Part shown: positions 16,280-23,736 of the stretch, piece after piece
Numbering within the stretch: the stretch's first letter is position 1
Layout: every line of letters starts with the position of its first letter
Assembly: GCA_903928915.1 (NCBI GenBank)
Contig: CAIYSL010000106.1
Location: 1 to 55,181 of the forward strand
Reading direction: 5' to 3'
Source: an uncultured Syntrophobacterales bacterium
GTDB taxonomy: Bacteria > Desulfobacterota > Syntrophia > Syntrophales > UBA5619
Length of the DNA: 55,181 nucleotides
The notes under the pieces: generated by a model
Told to the model about the DNA's origin: nothing
The model's input: only the letters and a program-made list of their open reading frames with translations
Databases searched by the model: none
Made by a program: the position numbers and the translations under genes

Positions 16280-17527
16280 ATGGCTAAGGTCAATCCGTTT
16301 GCGGTAGCACAGAAACAGCTCGATCAGTGCGCGAAGATCCTCCACCTGGATCCCGGCATCCAGGCGGCGCTCAGGGTCCCCTCGCGGGAACTCCACGTCT
16401 CGATCCCGGTCCGGATGGACGACGGTTCGGTCAGGGTGTTCCAGGGGTTCCGCGTCCAGTACAACGACGCCAAGGGGCCCTGCAAGGGGGGGATCCGGTT
16501 CCATCCCGACGAGACCATCGACACGGTCCGCGCCCTGGCCGCATGGATGACCTGGAAGTGTTCGCTTCTGGATCTCCCGCTGGGCGGCGGGAAGGGGGGC
16601 GTCATCTGCAACCCCAAGGAGATGTCCCAGGGTGAGCTGGAGCGGCTCTGCCGGGGATACATCGACCAGGTCGGGCGGATCATCGGCCCCGAGAAGGACG
16701 TGCCCGCCCCCGACGTCTACACCAACCCCCAGATGATGGCCTGGATGATGGACGAGTTCTCGAAGATCTCCGGGAAGAACCAGTTCGGCACGATCACCGG
16801 GAAACCCCTCTCCGTCGGCGGCTCCGCAGGCCGCGGCGACGCCACGGCGCGGGGCGGGCTGTACACGGTCCGCGAGGCGGCCAAGGAGCTGGGGATCGAC
16901 CTGTCCAAGGCCACGATCGCGGTCCAGGGGTACGGCAACGCCGGGTACTACGCGGCCTGTCTGGCCAAGACGATGTTCGGCTCGAAGGTCATCGCCGTGA
17001 GCGATTCGAAGGGGTGCATCCTCTGCGACGAGGGGCTCGACGGCGAGGCGGTGGGCAAGCACAAGGCGAAGACCTCCTCGGTGTGCAACTTCAAGGGCGC
17101 CAGCGCGATCGGCGACAAGGAACTCCTCGAACTCGACGTAGACATCCTCTTCCCGTCGGCCCTGGAGAATGTGATCACCGAGGAGAACGCCCCGCGGATC
17201 AGGGCGAAGATCGTAGCGGAGCTCGCCAACGGGCCCACGACCCCCGAGGCCGATGAGATCCTCCACAAGAACGGCGTCCACGTGATCCCAGACTTCCTCT
17301 GCAACGCCGGCGGCGTTACCGTTTCCTACTTCGAGATGGTCCAGAACTTCTACATGTACTACTGGGAGGCGGAAGAGGTGTACAAGCGGCTCGACCGCAA
17401 GATGACCACGGCCTACCACGCCGTGCTCAGCACCTCGAAGAAGTACAACATCAACATGCGGCAGGCCGCCTACGTCGTGGCGGTGGAACGCGTCGTCGAG
17501 GCGATGAAGGTCCGCGGCTGGGCATAA
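16280..17527 (+). CDS. gdhA: Glu/Leu/Phe/Val-type glutamate dehydrogenase
   Basis: A 415-residue NAD(P)-dependent dehydrogenase that interconverts glutamate with 2-oxoglutarate and ammonia. The active-site Lys region is [52 protein letters not shown], followed by [20 protein letters not shown], the Rossmann dinucleotide loop [15 protein letters not shown], and [20 protein letters not shown]. Length and motifs are normal for the bacterial/archaeal short form. AGAGGAGG precedes the ATG. An NrpR-like gene lies upstream and a strong terminator downstream. Confidence 0.95.
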   Translation: MAKVNPFAVAQKQLDQCAKILHLDPGIQAALRVPSRELHVSIPVRMDDGSVRVFQGFRVQYNDAKGPCKGGIRFHPDETIDTVRALAAWMTWKCSLLDLPLGGGKGGVICNPKEMSQGELERLCRGYIDQVGRIIGPEKDVPAPDVYTNPQMMAWMMDEFSKISGKNQFGTITGKPLSVGGSAGRGDATARGGLYTVREAAKELGIDLSKATIAVQGYGNAGYYAACLAKTMFGSKVIAVSDSKGCILCDEGLDGEAVGKHKAKTSSVCNFKGASAIGDKELLELDVDILFPSALENVITEENAPRIRAKIVAELANGPTTPEADEILHKNGVHVIPDFLCNAGGVTVSYFEMVQNFYMYYWEAEEVYKRLDRKMTTAYHAVLSTSKKYNINMRQAAYVVAVERVVEAMKVRGWA

Positions 17528-17546
17528 CCAGCCGTGATGTTTGCGG

Positions 17547-17577
17547 AAAAGGGGGACCCCGGCGTCCCCCTTTTTTT
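17547..17577 (+). terminator. Rho-independent terminator of gdhA
   Basis: GGGGGAC (17551-17557) pairs with GTCCCCC (17564-17570) across a six-base loop, extended by AAAA/TTTT and followed by a run of seven T. Confidence 0.93.
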
Positions 17578-17806
17578 ATAGCGCCTGCTCCCGGCGCGGG
17601 CCCCCTCCCGGGCGCGTCCCGGCGCAGAAGCACCTTCACGCTGAGACGACCGGCTTGCGAAGTCCCGCCGGCCTCCTGCAAAGGCCCGCGCCCCGCCGCC
17701 ACGCCGCGGCAGAGCCTGCCCGAACCATCACCGCCAACGCCCCGCGGGAAGATACTCCGGGTATCAGTGCATCACCCCGCTCCGGCACGGGAAGGCGGAG
17801 CAGCAT

Positions 17807-17835
17807 TTGACTTTAACCGGCATTCTCGCTATAAA
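17807..17835 (+). promoter_or_regulatory. Promoter of the M16C peptidase gene
   Basis: TTGACT at 17807-17812 and TATAAA at 17830-17835 are separated by 17 bp, about 35 bp upstream of the chosen ATG at 17870. The -35 hexamer lies at the very first codon of the longest open frame, so that longer start can be excluded. Confidence 0.82.
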
Positions 17836-17869
17836 TTTACTGTCGATTGCTGCGCAGAGAGGGGAAAGA

Positions 17870-20830
17870 ATGGACGCCACGCATGGTTGCCCGCCCCCGG
17901 CCTTTTCCGCGGGGGAGAGGCGGCAGGGGTTTCATATCCGGCGGGTCGAGCAGATCCCGGAGATCCGGGTTACCGCCTACGAGATCGAGCATGAACCGAC
18001 CGGGGCCGGGATCCTCCATCTCCACTGCGACGACCGGGAAAACCTCTTCGCCATCGGGTTTCGCACCCCGCCGCAGGACTCGACGGGGGTTCCCCACATC
18101 CTCGAGCACTCCGTCCTGGCGGGATCGGAGCGCTACCCGCTCAAGGACGTCTTCAACGAACTCCTCCGGGGCACGCTCCAGACCTTCCTCAACGCCTTCA
18201 CTTACCCCGACAAGACGATCTACCCCGTGGCCAGCCAGGAGCGCCGCGACTTCTTCAACCTGGCCCGGGTGTACACCGACCTGGTCCTCCGGCCGCGGCT
18301 CTTGAAGGAGACCTTCCTCCAGGAGGGGCACCACCGCGAATTCACGGCAGAGGGCGAGCTGGCCGTCTCGGGGATCGTGTACAACGAGATGAAGGGGGCC
18401 TACTCCTCGCCGGACAACCTGATGTACAAGGCCCTCCAGGAAAACCTGTATCCCGACACCCCCTACGCCTGCGATTCGGGGGGGAACCCGGAGGAGATCC
18501 CCGGCCTGACCTACGAGCAGTTCACCGCGTTCCACCGCTCCTTCTACGCGCCAACGAACGCCCGGATCTTCCTGTACGGAGACATCCCCACCGCGGAGCA
18601 CCTCGCCTTCCTCGCCGAGATGCTCGCCGGGTTCGGGCGGATCAGGGTCGACTCCGCGATACCGCTCCAGGAGCGCTGGTCACGACCGCGCAGCGTGCAC
18701 GGTTTCTATCCCGTCGATCCCGAGGAGAAGACCGCAGGCAAGACCACGGTCAACCTGGCCTGGATGACGGCGGAGAACACCGATCCCGAGGCGGCGATGC
18801 TCGTCACGATCGCGGCGGACCTGCTCGTCGGCAGCGCCGCCGCACCCCTGCGGAAGGCCCTGATCGATTCCGGCCTCGGGGAGGACCTCTCGCCGGTGAC
18901 CGGGCTGGAGCGGGACCTCCGGCAGATCGCCTTCAGCGTGGGGCTCCGGGGAACCGATCCGGACAAGGCCGCCCAGGTCGAGGCCCTGGCCCTCGACACG
19001 CTGCGCGGGCTGGCGGAAGTCGGGTTCGACCGGGAACTGATCGAGGGGACCCTGCATCAGGTCGAATTCCACGGCCGGGAGATGGTGCGCGGCTCCCACC
19101 CCTACGGGATCGTCCTGATGGGGCGCGCCTATCACGCCTGGCTGTACGACGGGGACCCCTTGACCGACCTGAACTTCCCCCGCACCATCGAGGGAATCCG
19201 CCGGAAGTGGGACGCCGACGCGGCCCTGTTCCCGGGGATCGTCCGCAGGTGGTTCGTCGACAACCCCCACCGGCTCCTGTCGGTGATGGAACCCAGCCGC
19301 ACCCTGCAGCAGGAACGGGAGCGGGAACAGCGGGAGCGGATGGCCCGGCTTAGGGAGTCGCTCTCCGCCGAGGCCCGGGAGGAGATCCGCCGGGAGCAGG
19401 CCCTGCTGAAACGGTTCCAGACCGAACCGGACCGGCCCGAGGCGGTCGCGACCCTGCCCCGACTGGCGATCGGCGACATCTCCCGCGAGGTGGACACCAT
19501 CCCCACCGAACGGACGATCATCGGCGGCGTGCCGGCGCTCGTCCATGACCTGTTCACCAACGGGATCGCCTATCTCAACCTGGCCTTCGACGTGTCCGAC
19601 ATCCCCGACGAGCTCCAGCCCTTTCTGCCGCTGCTGGGCAAGCTCACCTGCCAGATGGGGGCGGCGGGCCTTTCCTACGAGGCGATGGCCAAACGGATCA
19701 GCCTCCGCACCGGAGGGCTCGGGGCCGCCCTCGCCACGGGCCTGACCGCAGACGGAAGCGGCACCTGGCAGCAGATGATCTTTTCGGTCAAGGCCCTGTA
19801 CCGGAACGTGGACGAGGCGATCGGGATCGTCGAGGACATCCTGAAGGCGGGCGACCTGACCGACACCGCCCGGATGCGGGACCTGATCCGGGAAAAGAAG
19901 AACGGCCTCCACGCCGCGGTCGTTCCGTCGGGGCACCTGTTCGCCCAGATGGCGGCTGCGGCCCCGCTCTCGCTTTCCGCCTGGCGGACCGAGCAGTGGC
20001 ACGGCCGCACCCAGCTTAAGTTCATCACCGCCGCGGCCGAACCCTTGGCCGATCAGGGCCGGGAGCTCCGCGAGAAACTGGCCTGCCTGCGGGAGAAGGT
20101 GTTCGTGAAGGACCGCCTGCGGTTGAACCTGACGGCCGACGAAGCGGGCCTCAGGCGGCTGACCGCTGCGGCCGGCAGGATCGGCGCTCTGCCGTCGGGA
20201 AGCCAGGCGGGGCGCTCCACAGACGCCCTGCCGCGGCCGGTGCATGTGGGGATCGCCATCCCCGCCCAGGTGAGCTACGTAGCCAAGGTCCTCGCGGCTC
20301 CCCCGTACCGCGATCCCCTCTCCGCGGCCCTGTTCGTCCTGGCAAAGCAGCTCTCCAACGGCTATCTGTACCGCCACATCCGGGTCCAGGGCGGGGCCTA
20401 CGGCGGCTCCTGCCGGTACGAACCGCTCAGCGGCCTGTTCGCCTTCCTCTCCTACCGGGACCCCCGCCTCGCCGAGACCCTGTCGGTCTACCGCGACGCC
20501 GTGGAAGAGGTGTCCCGCACCCCCATCCCGCCGGAGGAACTGGAGAAGGCGGTCATCGGCGCCGCCGGTTCGCTCGACCGGCCGATGGACCCCGCCGGCA
20601 GGGGATACACCGCGCTGATCCGCGAGTTTACCGGCCTGGAGGACTCGGACCGGCGCCGCTTCCGGGCGGAGGTGCTCGGGATGACGGCCGACCGGCTCGG
20701 GGAAACCGCCCGGCGCTACTTCCCTGCCTCGGCGGACGCCGCGGTCGTCGCAGTCCTTGCAGCAGAGGAACGGCTGCGGCAGGCGAATGAGACGCTCCCG
20801 GAGAAGCTGACGCTGGAGAAACTCACCTGA
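17870..20830 (+). CDS. M16C-family zinc metallopeptidase (presequence-protease type)
   Basis: A 986-residue peptidase related to PreP/Cym1 and bacterial insulinase-like M16C enzymes, which degrade short unstructured peptides inside a two-halved chamber. The inverted zinc motif is H76-I-L-E79-H80 (PHILEHSVLAGSERYPLKDVF), with the third ligand probably E173 (GIVYNEMKGAYSS). The M16C_associated middle region (about 460-710) contains a helical EREREQRERMARLRES stretch. The C-terminal half has GGAYGGSCRYEPLSGLFAFLSYRDPR. No signal peptide is seen, so it is likely cytoplasmic. Start at 17870 with AGAGGGG upstream and a strong promoter. A lipoprotein gene follows 80 bp later. Confidence 0.92.
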   Translation: MDATHGCPPPAFSAGERRQGFHIRRVEQIPEIRVTAYEIEHEPTGAGILHLHCDDRENLFAIGFRTPPQDSTGVPHILEHSVLAGSERYPLKDVFNELLRGTLQTFLNAFTYPDKTIYPVASQERRDFFNLARVYTDLVLRPRLLKETFLQEGHHREFTAEGELAVSGIVYNEMKGAYSSPDNLMYKALQENLYPDTPYACDSGGNPEEIPGLTYEQFTAFHRSFYAPTNARIFLYGDIPTAEHLAFLAEMLAGFGRIRVDSAIPLQERWSRPRSVHGFYPVDPEEKTAGKTTVNLAWMTAENTDPEAAMLVTIAADLLVGSAAAPLRKALIDSGLGEDLSPVTGLERDLRQIAFSVGLRGTDPDKAAQVEALALDTLRGLAEVGFDRELIEGTLHQVEFHGREMVRGSHPYGIVLMGRAYHAWLYDGDPLTDLNFPRTIEGIRRKWDADAALFPGIVRRWFVDNPHRLLSVMEPSRTLQQEREREQRERMARLRESLSAEAREEIRREQALLKRFQTEPDRPEAVATLPRLAIGDISREVDTIPTERTIIGGVPALVHDLFTNGIAYLNLAFDVSDIPDELQPFLPLLGKLTCQMGAAGLSYEAMAKRISLRTGGLGAALATGLTADGSGTWQQMIFSVKALYRNVDEAIGIVEDILKAGDLTDTARMRDLIREKKNGLHAAVVPSGHLFAQMAAAAPLSLSAWRTEQWHGRTQLKFITAAAEPLADQGRELREKLACLREKVFVKDRLRLNLTADEAGLRRLTAAAGRIGALPSGSQAGRSTDALPRPVHVGIAIPAQVSYVAKVLAAPPYRDPLSAALFVLAKQLSNGYLYRHIRVQGGAYGGSCRYEPLSGLFAFLSYRDPRLAETLSVYRDAVEEVSRTPIPPEELEKAVIGAAGSLDRPMDPAGRGYTALIREFTGLEDSDRRRFRAEVLGMTADRLGETARRYFPASADAAVVAVLAAEERLRQANETLPEKLTLEKLT

Positions 20831-20910
20831 GCCGGGGCACGGCGGGACCGGCGTCCGATCCGCCCATCGCCGCAAGAACGACGCGCAGAATCGTGCGCAC
20901 GGAGGAAGCA

Positions 20911-21408
20911 ATGGAAACGAGAAGATGCATTCGAGGTTGTCTGCCGCTGGCGCTGGCGCTGACCGTCCTGGCCTGTACCGGCATGTTCGCGAACTACGGC
21001 CGGTTCAGCCCCAGCGACGAGGTGTATCGGGCCTTCACCACCTCCCAGATGAACAAGGATTTCCGGTACTACGTCACGGGCGCGGACCTCCACCCCAACG
21101 CCCTGCTGGGGCTGCACAGATCAGTCCGGCTCGACCCGGAGACCCTCTGGCGCGAGGTGCAGATGACGCCGGAGCGGATGAAGGAGATCGTGCGGGGCAT
21201 GGACGCCAGGGCAGCGCAGAACCGGGAATACCACAAGGGGTTCGAGCTGATCGACAGCACCGGCCGGCCGATCGGTGTCTGGTACTCGCTGCTGAGGGCG
21301 CAGACCTTCGTGCGCACCCAGCCGGACGGCAGCGTGCGGATCGATACCCCCGCTCTGGAAACCTACGAGCGCAGGGCCGGCTCGCTGCTGATGGACAACG
21401 ACCGCTGA
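20911..21408 (+). CDS. Putative lipoprotein, function unknown
   Basis: A 165-residue protein. An N-terminal signal (METRRCIRGCLPLALALTVLAC) ends in a lipobox VLAC, so a membrane-anchored lipoprotein is expected. The mature part has no domain I recognise; it contains SPSDEVYRAFTTSQMNKDFRYYVTGADLHPNALLGL and GFELIDSTGRPIGVWYSLLRAQTFVRTQPDGSVRIDTP. GGAGG stands ahead of the ATG at 20911; a GTG at 20893 in frame is less likely. It sits between the M16C peptidase and a flavodoxin, probably with its own or read-through transcription. Confidence 0.75.
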   Translation: METRRCIRGCLPLALALTVLACTGMFANYGRFSPSDEVYRAFTTSQMNKDFRYYVTGADLHPNALLGLHRSVRLDPETLWREVQMTPERMKEIVRGMDARAAQNREYHKGFELIDSTGRPIGVWYSLLRAQTFVRTQPDGSVRIDTPALETYERRAGSLLMDNDR

Positions 21409-21507
21409 GGTCGTAGAGTTTGCCGCCGCGGGAAGACCCTTGCGGCTTGCAAATCTCTCCGTTATGGGCTAAGAGTTGCGCAATCTCTTTCAGGAGGCAC
21501 GGACGCT

Positions 21508-22002
21508 ATGAAGGCTTTGGTCACCTACCACTCCCAGACCGGCAACACCGAAAAGATAGCACGCGCCATCTACGAGTCGATCCATTTCGAAAAGGAGATC
21601 CTCCCGATACGGGAGGTAAAGGAGATCCAGGGCTACGACATCGTGTTTGCGGGATTCCCCGTTCAGGCCCACAGCGTGCCGGCCGCGGTCGTGCCCTTCT
21701 TCAAGAAGCTTCCCCCGGGCCAGAAGATCGCCCTGTTCTGCTCCCACGGGTCGCTGCGGGGCGGCCAGCTTCCCAAACAGGCCGTTGAACAGGCGATCGG
21801 GCTTGCCGCGCAGATGAAGGTTCTCGGCACCTTCTGCGCGCGGGGGCAGGTGGAGCCCCGGGTGATCGACGCCCTGGAGAAGTCCGTACAGCATCAGGCT
21901 TGGGCCGAAGAGGCGGCGGGGGCCTGCGGCCACCCCGACGCGGCGGACCTGGCCGACGCGCGGGAGTTCACCCGGAGCATCCTCGCCAAGCTGGGGCACT
22001 AG
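21508..22002 (+). CDS. Flavodoxin family protein
   Basis: A 164-residue FMN-binding electron carrier. The phosphate-binding loop is at the start (MKALVTYHSQTGNTEKIARAIYES), followed by YDIVFAGFPVQAHSVPAAVVPFFKKLPPGQKIALFCSHGSLRGG, as in short-chain flavodoxin-like proteins. AGGAGG precedes the ATG. It is the last gene of the plus-strand stretch and ends head-on toward an acetyltransferase gene. It could serve low-potential electron transfer in an anaerobe; no partner gene is adjacent. Confidence 0.88.
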   Translation: MKALVTYHSQTGNTEKIARAIYESIHFEKEILPIREVKEIQGYDIVFAGFPVQAHSVPAAVVPFFKKLPPGQKIALFCSHGSLRGGQLPKQAVEQAIGLAAQMKVLGTFCARGQVEPRVIDALEKSVQHQAWAEEAAGACGHPDAADLADAREFTRSILAKLGH

Positions 22003-22084
22003 GAGTCACGTTCTCATCAGGTGAGCGGCAGCGCAGGTTGTTCAAGAGGCTGCGGTGCCGGCGCGCGATCGCATAACGCCGGGG

Positions 22085-22633
22085 TCAGGCGCGCCGGAGA
22101 GCATCGCCCGCAACCTCCTGCCGGCCATCCGCTTTGAATCCGTCGTGGAACGCGACGGCGCCCCGCGGTGTCTTCCCGTCGAACGACAGCGCGAAGAAGA
22201 ACTCCGCTGGCACTCCTGCGAGCACAAGCCCCGGCATGTTCTCGAACCCGAATTTCCGGTAGTACCCCGGATGCCCCACGAGACAGCATCCCTGCGCGTT
22301 CAGCCCGTTCAGCCGCGCCAGCCCCTCCCGGATCAGGGCCTTGCCGACGCCTTGCCGCTGGTATGCCGGCAGCACCGAAACAGGTCCCAGGCCGTACCAA
22401 TCCGGAGTGCCGTCCGAAATGGTGACCGGCGAAAAGGCAATATGCCCGATCGGACGGCCGTCCGCTTCCGCAACGAGCGATACGGTGAGGGCCCCGGCGG
22501 TGCGCAGCGCCGCGACGATGAACTGCTCCGTGTGATTGCTGATTGCCAGGGTCTTGAATGCGGCGACGGTCAGATGGGCAATCGCGTTCGCATCGGCATC
22601 GGTTTCGTTCCTGATGAGGATCGGCGGATTCAT
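22085..22633 (-). CDS. GNAT-family N-acetyltransferase
   Basis: A 182-residue acetyltransferase resembling the YhbS type. The acetyl-CoA loop is visible in GLGPVSVLPAYQRQGVGKALIREGLARL, followed by GCCLVGHPGYYRKFGFENMPGLVL, a common ending in this group. The ATG at 22633 overlaps the stop codon of the upstream membrane protein gene by four bases (22630-22633), which fixes this start and suggests translational coupling. The substrate is unknown. Local base composition looks less GC-rich than that of neighbouring blocks. Confidence 0.85.
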   Translation of the reverse strand: MNPPILIRNETDADANAIAHLTVAAFKTLAISNHTEQFIVAALRTAGALTVSLVAEADGRPIGHIAFSPVTISDGTPDWYGLGPVSVLPAYQRQGVGKALIREGLARLNGLNAQGCCLVGHPGYYRKFGFENMPGLVLAGVPAEFFFALSFDGKTPRGAVAFHDGFKADGRQEVAGDALRRA

Positions 22634-23055
22634 GGCGTTGTCGTTTCCTTGCGAATAATGCCCCGGGTCTTGGCCGCGAGCCACGGTGAGACGACTGTGG
22701 CGACCAGCACTACGGGCCAGATGTTTCCTCCCCGGAATGAGTACGCGTCAAACAACTCGGCCCAGGTCTTGTGCTGCACCAACCGCCCAAAGCTGAATTC
22801 AAACGCCACCGTAAGCAGGAGCCAGAACAGGCCGATCAATACCCATTGTCGGAGAGCCAACGGACCGTACCAGGGAGCGGCGGCCAACGCCACCAGAAGA
22901 ATGCACAGCGAGAGAATGGCGCCGCTGGCGATAAGGGCTGCGAAACCGCCCAAGGCCGGGATGAGCATGTTCTCCCGCAGTATGCCGTTCAGTATGGCCA
23001 GCACGAGGATGGCCATCCAAAGCGCCGCGGCCTTTAACCAGACGGTCGTTGCCAT
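22630..23055 (-). CDS. Small integral membrane protein, function unknown
   Basis: A 141-residue protein with about four hydrophobic helices: WLKAAALWMAILVLAILNGIL, GFAALIASGAILSLCILLVALAAA, WVLIGLFWLLLTVAFEFSFG and IWPVVLVATVVSPWLAA. A conserved-looking block, RENMLIPALGG, lies between the first two. I chose the ATG at 23055 because it directly precedes the first helix; the frame stays open to 23148. It is coupled by ATGA overlap to the GNAT gene, so the two are probably a transferred or mobile pair. No function is assigned. Confidence 0.72.
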   Translation of the reverse strand: MATTVWLKAAALWMAILVLAILNGILRENMLIPALGGFAALIASGAILSLCILLVALAAAPWYGPLALRQWVLIGLFWLLLTVAFEFSFGRLVQHKTWAELFDAYSFRGGNIWPVVLVATVVSPWLAAKTRGIIRKETTTP

Positions 23056-23170
23056 GTTCCGTATTCCGTTCTCGGACACTCGACGGAGCCGCGGCTCAGC
23101 GGTGGACGGGAACGCCGGAACCTGCTTGCCAACGCTCCGAAACTGCACTGTGCGGACTGTCCATTCACCT

Positions 23171-23586
23171 TCACCAGGTTTGAGTAGCTGAATCGATGGT
23201 AACGGCCAACGTAGCTCGCAGCCAACTGAAGTGTGCTTTCATGAAATCAAAATCAGGTCCGGAGGCTATGAAGGTCGCCTTCCCTTTGATTAAGAAACCG
23301 GCACCCGCTCCGTGCAAGCCCTCAACCTTGCTGCTTCCCAGTGTAATCAGCACATTGGGGTTGTGGGCAATGTTGGCCTCTGTCTTATGCATGTAACCTG
23401 CCAGAATGAACAATCGTCCGTCTGGTGATATTCTGACATAGCTATTCCAGGTGTTGACCAGATGCGGTCCTTCGGTCCAGCAAAGCCGCCAGCGGTGGAC
23501 GGGAACACGAGCGAGCTCGCGGAACCGGCCGACCGCTGCATCCGCTGGTTGGTGGCATCCCGCAGCTGATCGGGTAGCTTCGGTTT
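23171..23586 (-). pseudogene. Broken FMN-binding pyridoxamine 5'-phosphate oxidase-like gene
   Basis: The C-terminal part is intact in one minus-strand frame: LVNTWNSYVRISPDGRLFILAGYMHKTEANIAHNPNVLITLGSSKVEGLHGAGAGFLIKGKATFI and so on to a stop at 23171. It resembles pyridoxamine 5'-phosphate oxidase-related flavin proteins. The N-terminal block PKLPDQLRDATNQ lies in a different frame (23583 downward), and the two frames meet near 23540. The codon where the initiator Met would be expected reads AAA. A frameshift and a lost start together mark it as a pseudogene. Confidence 0.72.
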
Positions 23587-23736
23587 CGGGTGGGGTTGTT
23601 GTGCGGAACGAAGAACCCGTTCGGTCTTCCCGAAGGGAATGGCGGTCCGCGGTGGAATAGGGGTTTGGAACGGCTCGCCCGATACGGTCATTTCCATGCC
23701 CCATGGTCATTGTCTTGGACAGCGGCACCCGTGCGC

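Larger units (their letters stand above)
17528..17869. other. Intergenic region, gdhA / M16C peptidase
   Basis: No gene is seen. It holds the gdhA terminator (17547-17577) and the peptidase promoter (17807-17835). The 230 bp between them are GC-rich with no open frame I would defend. Confidence 0.7.

Noticed and set aside
18680-20911. Minus-strand frame of 743 codons
   Set aside because: It is antisense to the M16C peptidase, which has an intact HxxEH motif, a promoter and a ribosome-binding site.
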